Shown in pieces: positions 7,567-14,973 of a stretch of 64,000 nt of DNA (positions are counted from its first letter, which is position 1; each line of letters begins with the position of its first letter). The stretch comes from UBA1479 sp048263775. GTDB taxonomy: Bacteria > Pseudomonadota > Alphaproteobacteria > Rhodospirillales > Casp-alpha2. A program made the translations under genes and the position numbers. The stretch spans positions 434,001-498,000 of the forward strand of contig JBLXDU010000001.1 in assembly GCA_048263775.1 (NCBI GenBank). Reading direction: 5' to 3'. The notes under the pieces were generated by a model that saw only the letters and a list, made by a program, of their open reading frames with translations, did not search any database and had not been told where the DNA came from.

Positions 7567-8844
7567 TTGGCCCGGCGCCGCCGGTCATCCTTTGGAATAG
7601 TGCTGACGGCGGCCTTGGCTGCCCAGATGTCGGCTCCCGCCGTTCTGGCCGACGACAAGCCTGCGGCCGGATCCCTCGACAAGGTCCAGCAGGAAATCAA
7701 GAAGGGCCGGGCGGAAAGTGAACGCCTGAAGGGGGCCGCCCAGGCGCTGGAGGCCGACCTCAAAAATCTGCAGCATCGTTTGGTCTCGGCCGCCAAGGTC
7801 GTGCAGGACCGGGAACTGCGTGTCATTACCCTGGAGGCCAAGATCGCCGACCTGGTGCGCCAGGAAAAGGAAAAGCTGGCCCAGTTGAGCGCCAACCGCT
7901 CACAGCTGGCCGGCGTTCTGGTAGCCTTGCAGAAGATGGTCCAATTCCCGCCCGAGGCCTTGCTGGCCATGCCGTCCAGCCCCGACGACCTGGTCCGCAG
8001 CGCCATTCTGCTGCGCGCCGTGGTGCCGGAAATCGATCGCCGCGCGACGCGCATCCGCCTGGATCTGCAATCCCTGGCTGATACCCGGGAAAAAACCGCG
8101 GATGAGCGCCTGAACCTGAATTCGGCGGCCCAGGACCTGGACCGCCAACGCGCCGAGATCCGCCAGTTGATGGCCGACCGGCGGCGCCTGCTGGACAAGA
8201 CCCTGGCCGAGGAACGCCGGGCCGCCGAGCGCGTCGCCCGCCTGGCCGCCAAGGCGGAGAACCTGAAGGACCTGATGTCCCGGCTCGAGGAACAGCGCGC
8301 CGCCGACGAGCGCCAGGCCGCCCGCGCCGAAGAGGCAGCCAAAAGCGAGGCGACCGCCAAGGAACAGGCCGCCCGCGTGCGTGCCGAAGCCCAGCGCCAA
8401 GCCCGTGTTGCCGCCACAGTTTCGCCATCTGCATCGATCACAAGTCGTCGTGGCCGGTTGCCGTTGCCCGTGATCGGCGACCTGATCGGCCGTTACGGCG
8501 AGAACCTGCCGACGGGGCTTTCGCGCAAGGGCATCGACATCGCGGCCCGCGCCGGCGCCCAGGTGATCGCCACCTATGACGGGAAAATCGCGTTCGCGGG
8601 AAAATTCAGAGGTTATGGGCAATTATTGATTATCGATCACGGCGACGGATATCATACCCTGCTGGCCGGGATGGCCCGCATCGACATGGCCGTGGGCCAG
8701 CATGTTTCCACCGGTGAGCCCGTGGGCCTGATGGGGTCCGAGGGGGGCGACCGGCCCGTTCTCTACGTTGAACTGCGCCGCAAGGGACAACCGATCAATC
8801 CCTTGCCGTGGTTGGCGTCACGCAATGACAAGGTAAGCGGATGA
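7567..8844 (+). CDS. EnvC-like murein hydrolase activator (degenerate M23 domain)
   Basis: The protein starts with a signal peptide (about residues 1-28, ending SAPAVLADD). A long coiled coil of about residues 35-275, rich in Ala, Glu, Arg and Gln, follows, then a C-terminal LytM/M23 domain (about 300-420). This is the EnvC architecture, in which the protein activates periplasmic amidases at the division septum. The M23 zinc ligands appear lost. The first His position reads RKGIDIA, and the HxH of active enzymes reads VLYVELR, while HGDGYH is kept. It therefore probably has no peptidase activity of its own. The start is a TTG, 9 bp after gpmI. Its stop overlaps ctpA by 4 bp. Confidence 0.88.
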   Translation: MARRRRSSFGIVLTAALAAQMSAPAVLADDKPAAGSLDKVQQEIKKGRAESERLKGAAQALEADLKNLQHRLVSAAKVVQDRELRVITLEAKIADLVRQEKEKLAQLSANRSQLAGVLVALQKMVQFPPEALLAMPSSPDDLVRSAILLRAVVPEIDRRATRIRLDLQSLADTREKTADERLNLNSAAQDLDRQRAEIRQLMADRRRLLDKTLAEERRAAERVARLAAKAENLKDLMSRLEEQRAADERQAARAEEAAKSEATAKEQAARVRAEAQRQARVAATVSPSASITSRRGRLPLPVIGDLIGRYGENLPTGLSRKGIDIAARAGAQVIATYDGKIAFAGKFRGYGQLLIIDHGDGYHTLLAGMARIDMAVGQHVSTGEPVGLMGSEGGDRPVLYVELRRKGQPINPLPWLASRNDKVSG

Positions 8845-10232
8845 CACATAGAATGATGAAGGTTGCGGGCATGCGGGCTTTGGCCGGTGCGGCGGTGCTG
8901 GGCGGATTGGCGTTTCTCGGCCATCCGGCGGTAGCACAGGAGCCGGCGGCAGCCCCGGCGGCGGGCGTCAAGAACTCGGAAGAGACCTACCGCCTGCTCA
9001 ACCTGTTCGGCGACGTGTTCGAACGCATCCGCTCGCAATACGTGGATCAGCCCACGGACGAGCAGATGATCGAGGCGGCGATCACCGGCATGCTGCAGTC
9101 CCTGGACCCCCATTCCAGCTACATGAACGCCCGCACCTTCAAGGAAATGCAGGTCAACACGCGTGGCCAGTTCGGCGGCCTGGGTATCCAGGTGACCATG
9201 GAGAACGGCGTGGTGAAGGTGATTTCGCCCATCGACGATACGCCGGCGGCCCGCGCCGGGGTCAAGCCGGGTGACCTGATCACCCATCTCGATAGTGAAT
9301 CGATCCAGGGCCTGACCCTGTCGCAGGCGGTTGAAAAGATGCGCGGCAAGGTCGGCAGCGACATCAAGCTGACCATCTTCCGCGCTGGCCAGGAACCCTT
9401 CGACGTCACGCTGACCCGGGCGATCATCAAGATCACTTCCGTGCGCTCGCAGATGGAAGGCGACGACATCGGCTACATCCGCATCACCTCGTTCAGCGAA
9501 CAGACCAAGCAGGGCCTGGACAAGGCCATCGAGAAGATCAAGAAGGACGCCGGCGACAAGTTGAAGGGATACGTCCTCGACCTGCGCAACAACCCGGGCG
9601 GGTTGTTGGATCAGGCGATTGCCGTGTCCGATACGTTCTTGGACAAGGGCGAGATCGTCTCGACCCGGTCGCGCGATCCTAACGATACGCAACGTTTCAA
9701 CGCGACCAAGGGTGACCTGACGGAAGGCAAGCCGGTTGTCGTGCTGATCAACGGCGGATCGGCATCGGCCTCGGAGATCGTCGCCGGCGCGCTGCAGGAT
9801 CACCGCCGCGCCGTGCTTATGGGCACGCGCTCGTTCGGCAAGGGATCGGTGCAGACCATCGTGCCGTTGCAGGGCCATCGGGCCATGCGGCTGACCACGG
9901 CGCGTTACTACACGCCGTCGGGCGACAGCATCCAGGCCAAGGGCATCCACCCGGATATCGAGGTCAAGCCGTCGCGAATCGAAGAGATCGAAAGCCGCCC
10001 CGGCCGCCGCGAGGAGAACCTGCGCGGCGCCCTCGACAACGGCGAGCATGAAAAGGATGCCAAGGACGCGGTTCCCGAGGCGAAGTCGGACGCCAAGCCG
10101 GAAGGCGGGAAAACGGCGGAAAAAGAGGGCGAAAAGAAGGCCGAGCCGGTTGATTATCAGCTTTTGCGGGCGATCGACCTGTTGCGCGGCGTGGCCCTGT
10201 TCTCCGGTGCGTTGACCTCGTCAACCAATTGA
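8841..10232 (+). CDS. ctpA: Carboxyl-terminal processing protease CtpA (S41)
   Basis: CtpA is a periplasmic serine protease that trims or degrades exported proteins from the C-terminus. A signal peptide ends near residue 32 (GHPAVAQE). A PDZ domain spans about residues 105-185 (GGLGIQV, ARAGVKPGDLI). The S41 catalytic Ser is in GGSASASEIVAGAL and the Lys in FGKGSVQTI. The tail of about 60 residues after the protease domain is highly charged (Lys/Glu/Asp) and probably disordered. The gene overlaps the EnvC-like gene by 4 bp, a common pairing in which protease and hydrolase activator act on the same envelope process. Confidence 0.95.
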   Translation: MTHRMMKVAGMRALAGAAVLGGLAFLGHPAVAQEPAAAPAAGVKNSEETYRLLNLFGDVFERIRSQYVDQPTDEQMIEAAITGMLQSLDPHSSYMNARTFKEMQVNTRGQFGGLGIQVTMENGVVKVISPIDDTPAARAGVKPGDLITHLDSESIQGLTLSQAVEKMRGKVGSDIKLTIFRAGQEPFDVTLTRAIIKITSVRSQMEGDDIGYIRITSFSEQTKQGLDKAIEKIKKDAGDKLKGYVLDLRNNPGGLLDQAIAVSDTFLDKGEIVSTRSRDPNDTQRFNATKGDLTEGKPVVVLINGGSASASEIVAGALQDHRRAVLMGTRSFGKGSVQTIVPLQGHRAMRLTTARYYTPSGDSIQAKGIHPDIEVKPSRIEEIESRPGRREENLRGALDNGEHEKDAKDAVPEAKSDAKPEGGKTAEKEGEKKAEPVDYQLLRAIDLLRGVALFSGALTSSTN

Positions 10233-10266
10233 GTACCCTGGATTTATTGGGGTGGACTTAAAAGCG

Positions 10267-10299
10267 TCGGCCAAGCCATGCCTATCATGGCGGCCGACC
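10267..10299 (+). other. Hairpin in the ctpA-deacetylase gap
   Basis: A 13-bp inverted repeat (GTCGGCC and GCCATG pairing with CATGGC and GGCCGAC, two bulged A, 5-nt loop) lies in the 136-bp gap after ctpA. No T tract follows, so it may be an attenuating or RNA-stabilising stem instead of a terminator. Confidence 0.4.
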
Positions 10300-10368
10300 G
10301 CGTCTGCCGGTCTGATCCATGGGGGGCATTCCGTGGCGCAAGCCGGCCTTGAGTGAACGGGTGATCCG

Positions 10369-11820
10369 TTGAAATTGCCGTCGATCAAACTACCGTCGAT
10401 CAAGATGCCGTCGCTGAAACGCAAAAAGCGTGGCGACGATGATGAGGACGACGAAGAGGAATTCGATCTCGACGAAGGCGAGGACGAGGAAGACGACGAC
10501 GCCTACGACGATGACGACGACGATGATGAGGAAGAGGGAAGTGCGTGGGAGCGCATGGACCCTCAGCGCAAGATTCTCATTATCTCGGCCCTCGCCGGCG
10601 GCCTTCTTCTGACCTCCATTTTCGGCGGCGCTGCCTGGTTCCTGCTGGGGTCTTCCGAACCGGAACCTGTCGCCGAGCAACGGCGTCCCGATGGCTCCGT
10701 CGCCATTCCGACCGCCCAGGTGCCGGGCGGCGGCCTGACGCCCCCCTCCGAAACCGGTGCCCCCCCTCCTGCAGGCGAGGGCACCCCTGCTGCCACTAGT
10801 GCCGCCGCGCCGGGTACGACGCCGATGGCTGATCGGGTGGTCGGCGGCATTACCGCATCGCAGATCGCCCTGCAGAACGAAGGGACGGGCGGGTTGGCCG
10901 TCGCCACCGCGCCCGGCGGCATCAGCCAGGACCCGGATCATGGGCGCGTCATACCCTTTACCACCGCCGAGGCCTACAAAGGTATCGCCTGGATCGAGGG
11001 CGTCGAGGCCCTGGCCCGGGTGCCGGACCTGGCCCTGGTGGAAAAAGGGCCCGATGGCCGCGACATGCCCATTGTCGCGCGCAACGGCACCCGCCCCATG
11101 GACGCCTACGCGCGGCCAGTCGCCGATGCGGACGCCAGCATCCCCCAGGTCGCGATCCTGATCCGCGGCATCGGCCTGTCGCGGTCGGCTTCGATCACAG
11201 CCATCAAGTCGCTGCCGCCCGAGGTCAGCATGGTGATCTCTCCCTATGCGCGCGACCCCGGTGATTGGGTGATCCGTGCGCGGTTGGCCGGGCACGAAGT
11301 GTTCATGGGCCTGCCCATGGAAAGCGCTAATTTCCCATTCGAGGACGCCGGTCCGCTTGCACTGAACACGACCAAGCAGGTCGAGGAGAACATGCGCACG
11401 CTCAGGACACTGATGGGGATGGTGCCCGGATACGTCGGCTTTTTGGCGCGCTTCGGGTCCAAGTTCGGCGTCGCCGAGGGGCAGCTCAAGCCTGTGTTCG
11501 AGGAGATCAAGGGGCGAGGTCTGATGTTCGTTGATTCCGGTGAAAGCGGCAGCGGCGCGATGACGCGGATCGCCGCCGAAATGGCCCTGCCAAAGGCAGT
11601 GGTCAATATTCACCTGGACCGAACACCGACCGAGGGTGAGATCGCATCCAAGCTGTTGCGCCTGGGCGCCCTGGCGCGCAGCCAGTCCGTCGCAGTGGGG
11701 ATGGGCGACCCCTATCCCCATACGATCCGCGAACTGAAGAACTGGCTGGCGGCCCAATCACCGACGAAGTTGCGCCTGGTGCCCGTCAGCGCCGTCGCCG
11801 ACCGTCAGATCATCCAATAG
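10369..11820 (+). CDS. Divergent polysaccharide deacetylase family protein (YibQ/DUF610)
   Basis: The C-terminal 240 residues match the divergent polysaccharide deacetylase family: SITAIKSLPPEVSMVISPYA, AGHEVFMGLPMES and RGLMFVDSGES. This family is usually next to EnvC and CtpA, as here, and is thought to act on envelope polysaccharide. The N-terminus is odd: a short repeat (KLPSIKLPSIKMPSLKRKK) leads into about 40 nearly all-acidic residues, then one membrane helix near residues 68-92, so the acidic part would be cytoplasmic. The usual metal-binding Asp-Asp after the first strand is replaced by Arg-Gly (ILIRGIGLS), so catalysis is doubtful. The start is a TTG at 10369. Confidence 0.85.
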   Translation: MKLPSIKLPSIKMPSLKRKKRGDDDEDDEEEFDLDEGEDEEDDDAYDDDDDDDEEEGSAWERMDPQRKILIISALAGGLLLTSIFGGAAWFLLGSSEPEPVAEQRRPDGSVAIPTAQVPGGGLTPPSETGAPPPAGEGTPAATSAAAPGTTPMADRVVGGITASQIALQNEGTGGLAVATAPGGISQDPDHGRVIPFTTAEAYKGIAWIEGVEALARVPDLALVEKGPDGRDMPIVARNGTRPMDAYARPVADADASIPQVAILIRGIGLSRSASITAIKSLPPEVSMVISPYARDPGDWVIRARLAGHEVFMGLPMESANFPFEDAGPLALNTTKQVEENMRTLRTLMGMVPGYVGFLARFGSKFGVAEGQLKPVFEEIKGRGLMFVDSGESGSGAMTRIAAEMALPKAVVNIHLDRTPTEGEIASKLLRLGALARSQSVAVGMGDPYPHTIRELKNWLAAQSPTKLRLVPVSAVADRQIIQ

Positions 11821-11864
11821 CCTGAAACCCCTGGGGCCCCCTATTCAACCGGTGACGATATCCC

Positions 11865-12380
11865 ATGACCGATCCTAATGACGACCCGCGCCCGTATCGG
11901 CTTGGTGTCGGTGTCCTGTTGCTGAACGGCGCCAGCCGTGTCTGGCTCGGCGAGCGCATCCGCCGCACCGGTCAGCAGATGGATTATCCCTGGCAACTGC
12001 CCCAAGGAGGCCTGGACGAGGGCGAGGACCCGCGCGATGCCGTGTTCCGCGAACTGGAAGAGGAAACCGGCACGGCCAAGGCGGAGATCATCGCCGAAAC
12101 GCCGGACTGGCTGACCTACGACCTGCCCTTAGACGTCCGCGACCGGGTCTGGAAGGGTCGGTTCCGCGGTCAACGTCAGAAATGGTATGCGCTGCGGTTT
12201 TTAGGGGAGGATGGAGATTTCGACCTGAATACTCACCACAAGCCGGAATTTTCCCAGTGGCGCTGGGCGCCGATGTCCGACCTGCCGGCCCTGGTGGTGC
12301 CGTTCAAGCGTAGTCTCTACCACGATCTGTTGGACGCCTTCGGGCATCTCGACGGTGACGTTGGACCCAATAGCCGATGA
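11865..12380 (+). CDS. rppH: RNA pyrophosphohydrolase RppH
   Basis: RppH removes pyrophosphate from the 5' end of transcripts and so starts RNase E-dependent decay. It also hydrolyses dinucleoside polyphosphates. The complete Nudix box is present (GGLDEGEDPRDAVFRELEEE, then TGT), and the N-terminus YRLGVGVLLLNGASRVWLGER is typical of the RppH/IalA branch. So is QKWYALRF near the middle. The protein has 171 residues, close to the family norm. Its end overlaps the next gene by 4 bp (ATGA). Confidence 0.95.
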   Translation: MTDPNDDPRPYRLGVGVLLLNGASRVWLGERIRRTGQQMDYPWQLPQGGLDEGEDPRDAVFRELEEETGTAKAEIIAETPDWLTYDLPLDVRDRVWKGRFRGQRQKWYALRFLGEDGDFDLNTHHKPEFSQWRWAPMSDLPALVVPFKRSLYHDLLDAFGHLDGDVGPNSR

Positions 12381-13354
12381 TGTACGTGGAACTGCTGGGC
12401 GGACTCATCATTTTGATGGTTGCGGCCGAGGTCATGATCCGGGGAGCCGTCGGCTTGGCCCGCCTGTTCGGCCTGTCGCCGCTTCTGATCGGGATGACCG
12501 TGGTGGCGCTGGGAACCTCGGCGCCGGAATTAGTGGTCTCGCTGGATGCGGCGCTGACCGGAAATGCGGGGATCGCCACGGGCAACATCGTCGGCTCCAA
12601 CATCGCCAACACGCTTCTGATCGTTGGCGCGGCGGCGGTGATTTCCCCCATGGCGCGGCGCGGTGATCGGCTTTACCGTGACGGTGCGTTGCTGGTTCTG
12701 TGCACGGCGCTGTTCGTCATGCTGTGCTGGGGCGATACGCTGGATGTGGCCCAGGGGGGGCTGCTGCTGATCATCTTCCTGGGCTTCATGGGCAGCGCCT
12801 ATTGGCGCGACATCAATAACCCCAAGGCATCGGCCGAGCGCGTCGGCGAGGTCGAGGAGATCGGCGCCGTGCCCCGCAAATCCTGGATCGCCTGGGCAGC
12901 GACCCTGGGTGGTCTGGCCGGGATCGCCGTCGGTGCCGACCTGATGGTCGGCGGCGGGGTTGCGATCGCGCGCTCCTTTGGCCTGGGTGAAGAGGTCATC
13001 GGCCTGACCCTGATTGCCATCGGCACCTCTCTGCCGGAACTGGCGGCATCGGCGGTCGCGGCCCGGCGCGGCCATGCCGATGTGGCCATCGGCAACGTCG
13101 TCGGATCCAACATGTTCAACATGCTGGGCATCGCGGGCGTCGTCTCCATGGCCGCCCCCCTGCCGGTGCCGTCGTCGATGCTTGCGTTTGATTTGTGGGT
13201 CATGCTGGGGGCAGCGGTCCTGATCGTGCCGGCGATGATCGGCTGGACCGGGGTGTCTCGGACGGGTGGCGTGGCGCTTCTCGTGCTCTATGGCGGCTAC
13301 CTGGCGGCCCAGGTCGTGGGCCTGCCGACAACCGGCGCCGGCATGCTATTCTGA
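12377..13354 (+). CDS. Calcium/sodium antiporter (YrbG/CaCA family)
   Basis: This is an inner-membrane cation exchanger of about ten helices. The two inverted alpha repeats of the CaCA family are clear. The first is GTSAPELVVSLDAAL with GNIVGSNIANTLLI (about residues 48-80). The second is GTSLPELAASAVAARRGHAD with GNVVGSNMFNMLGI (about 215-255). Each carries the ion-binding Glu in the PEL motif. The length of 325 residues fits the bacterial YrbG group. It overlaps rppH by 4 bp, which suggests co-transcription and not shared function. Confidence 0.94.
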   Translation: MMYVELLGGLIILMVAAEVMIRGAVGLARLFGLSPLLIGMTVVALGTSAPELVVSLDAALTGNAGIATGNIVGSNIANTLLIVGAAAVISPMARRGDRLYRDGALLVLCTALFVMLCWGDTLDVAQGGLLLIIFLGFMGSAYWRDINNPKASAERVGEVEEIGAVPRKSWIAWAATLGGLAGIAVGADLMVGGGVAIARSFGLGEEVIGLTLIAIGTSLPELAASAVAARRGHADVAIGNVVGSNMFNMLGIAGVVSMAAPLPVPSSMLAFDLWVMLGAAVLIVPAMIGWTGVSRTGGVALLVLYGGYLAAQVVGLPTTGAGMLF

Positions 13355-13361
13355 GGCGGTG

Positions 13362-14138
13362 ATGACCGAGAACGATCCCGCCGCCCTTCCAGAAACCGCC
13401 CTGATCACCGGGGCGGCGCACCGCATCGGCCGCGCAATGGCGCTGGATTTGGCGGATGCCGGCTGGCGCGTTGCCGTGCATTACAACGGCTCGCGCACCG
13501 CGGCAGAGGCCCTTGTCGCCGAGATCACGGCCAAGGGCGGGCTTGCGGCGGCGGTCCAAGCCGACCTTGCGGACGAGGATGCCACGGAAAACCTGATCCC
13601 CGCCGCCATCGCCGCCCTGGGCCCGGTGACCCTGCTGGTCAACAATGCGTCGCTGTTCGAACTGGATATGCCGGACACGGTGACCCGGGAAAGCTGGGAC
13701 GCCCATATGGAGATCAACCTGCGCGCCCCCTTCGTGCTGACCCAGGCCTTCGCCCGGCGCCTGCCGGACGGGGTTGTGGGTAACGTGGTTAACATCGTCG
13801 ATCAGCGGGTCATGAACCTGCGCGGTGATTTCACGTCCTATACGTTATCGAAATACGGGCTGTGGGGCCTGACCCAGATGCTGGCGCGGGCCCTTTCCCC
13901 GCAGATCCGAGTCAACGCCATCGGCCCCGGCCCGACCCTGCCGAGCCCCCGCCAGACCGACGATCAGTTCGCCGCGCAATGGCAGGCGACCCCGCTTGGG
14001 CGACCGGTCGATCTGCGGGATATTTGCCGCGCCCTACGCTTCATCCTTGACGCGCCGGCCTTTACAGGCCAAATCATCGCCCTGGACAGCGGTCAGCACA
14101 TGGGGGCCGCCTGGGACAATGCGCCCGCGCCCGAATAG
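13362..14138 (+). CDS. SDR oxidoreductase, pteridine reductase-like (FolM type)
   Basis: This is a 258-residue short-chain dehydrogenase. The cofactor motif TGAAHRIGR has the TGxxxRxG form of FolM and PTR1 pteridine reductases in place of the usual TGxxxGxG. NNAS and the catalytic YTLSK follow. FolB (dihydroneopterin aldolase) begins 30 bp downstream, which supports a role in reducing dihydromonapterin or dihydrofolate in pterin metabolism. The ATG at 13362 was taken as start because it begins the family N-terminus. The longer frame from 13266 overlaps the antiporter. A general SDR with another substrate cannot be excluded. Confidence 0.82.
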   Translation: MTENDPAALPETALITGAAHRIGRAMALDLADAGWRVAVHYNGSRTAAEALVAEITAKGGLAAAVQADLADEDATENLIPAAIAALGPVTLLVNNASLFELDMPDTVTRESWDAHMEINLRAPFVLTQAFARRLPDGVVGNVVNIVDQRVMNLRGDFTSYTLSKYGLWGLTQMLARALSPQIRVNAIGPGPTLPSPRQTDDQFAAQWQATPLGRPVDLRDICRALRFILDAPAFTGQIIALDSGQHMGAAWDNAPAPE

Positions 14139-14168
14139 GGCGGGCCGGCCAAACCAACCGGGGAACGG

Positions 14169-14588
14169 ATGACCGTCGACCAATACAAGGTTTCGGACAC
14201 GGCCAAGATCGCGGACGCGCGGTCGCTGACCCGCCATGTCTTCGTGCGCAATTTGGTGCTGATGGCCAACGTCGGCATCCATTCCTTCGAGAAGACGGGG
14301 ACCCAGCGTATCCGCCTGAACGTCGACCTGGCCGTGCGTGAGACGGAACAACCGCCCGCCGACGAGATCAACCAGGTGGTCTGCTACGAAGAAATCACTG
14401 ATGGGATCAAGGGTATCGTCGGGCGTGGTCATGTCAATTTGGTCGAAACCCTGGCCGAAGACATCGCGGCCATGTGCCTGGAAGACCCCCGCGTCCGTTC
14501 GGCCCGGGTGCGTGTCGAGAAACTGGACATTTTCGAAAACGCGGAGAGCGTCGGCGTCGAGATCGAGCGCTTCAACTCCCGGGCCTGA
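14169..14588 (+). CDS. folB: Dihydroneopterin aldolase
   Basis: FolB cleaves 7,8-dihydroneopterin to 6-hydroxymethyl-dihydropterin in folate synthesis. The FolB core is seen in VRNLVLMANVGIHSFEKTGTQ, then QVVCYEEITDGIKGIV, then HVNLVETLAEDIAAMCLEDP and the final ARVRVEKLDIFENAESVGVE. The catalytic Tyr and Glu are in the second and third of these. The protein has 139 residues; the first 20 are an extension compared with the shortest family members. It follows the pteridine reductase-like gene, forming a small pterin unit. Confidence 0.93.
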   Translation: MTVDQYKVSDTAKIADARSLTRHVFVRNLVLMANVGIHSFEKTGTQRIRLNVDLAVRETEQPPADEINQVVCYEEITDGIKGIVGRGHVNLVETLAEDIAAMCLEDPRVRSARVRVEKLDIFENAESVGVEIERFNSRA

Positions 14589-14973
14589 CAGCTATCTGAA
14601 AGCCTTCCTCTAAGTGCTTGAAATCGCGGCTTTGTGACAGACTCCCATGGGAGTTGTGCACAGGCTCTCCCATCGTTTCATATTTGTGTCCAGCCTGTTT
14701 CCGGAAATTTTCAATACCTCTGGCGCCCTCATCGGGACGGAATTTTCTGTTTTATTTCAATAACTTATTGTCATGCCCAAATATTAGGCAAAGCGGAGGA
14801 ATCCCGGGATTTTCTGGCTCCGGGCCTGTGCAGGCGGGTTTTTCAACAGGTTTATCCACAAGAGTCGTGGATAGTTGTCCGTCGCGAAATTGATCGGTCG
14901 GATATATCTTTCGACATAGTATTGATTCACTTCAGGTTTCTCGCCTGAAGGGCGGTTCAAACGAGGATCATCG
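14589..14973 (+). other. AT-rich gene-free island with DnaA-box-like sequences
   Basis: This 385-bp gap before uvrC holds no credible gene and is visibly richer in A and T than its surroundings. It contains a perfect DnaA box, TTATCCACA, at 14852-14860, and a one-mismatch box, TTGTGCACA, at 14654-14662. A weaker inverted copy lies at 14866-14874. There are two perfect palindromes, ACTCCCATGGGAGT (14641-14654) and AATCCCGGGATT (14800-14811), and a hairpin TTCAGG/CCTGAA at 14931-14949. It could be a replication origin, a DnaA-binding reservoir, or only the uvrC promoter region. Confidence 0.45.

Noticed and set aside
14618..14948. Two short frames in the AT-rich island before uvrC
   Set aside because: They lack ribosome binding sites and family resemblance, and the region is better explained as regulatory or origin-like DNA.
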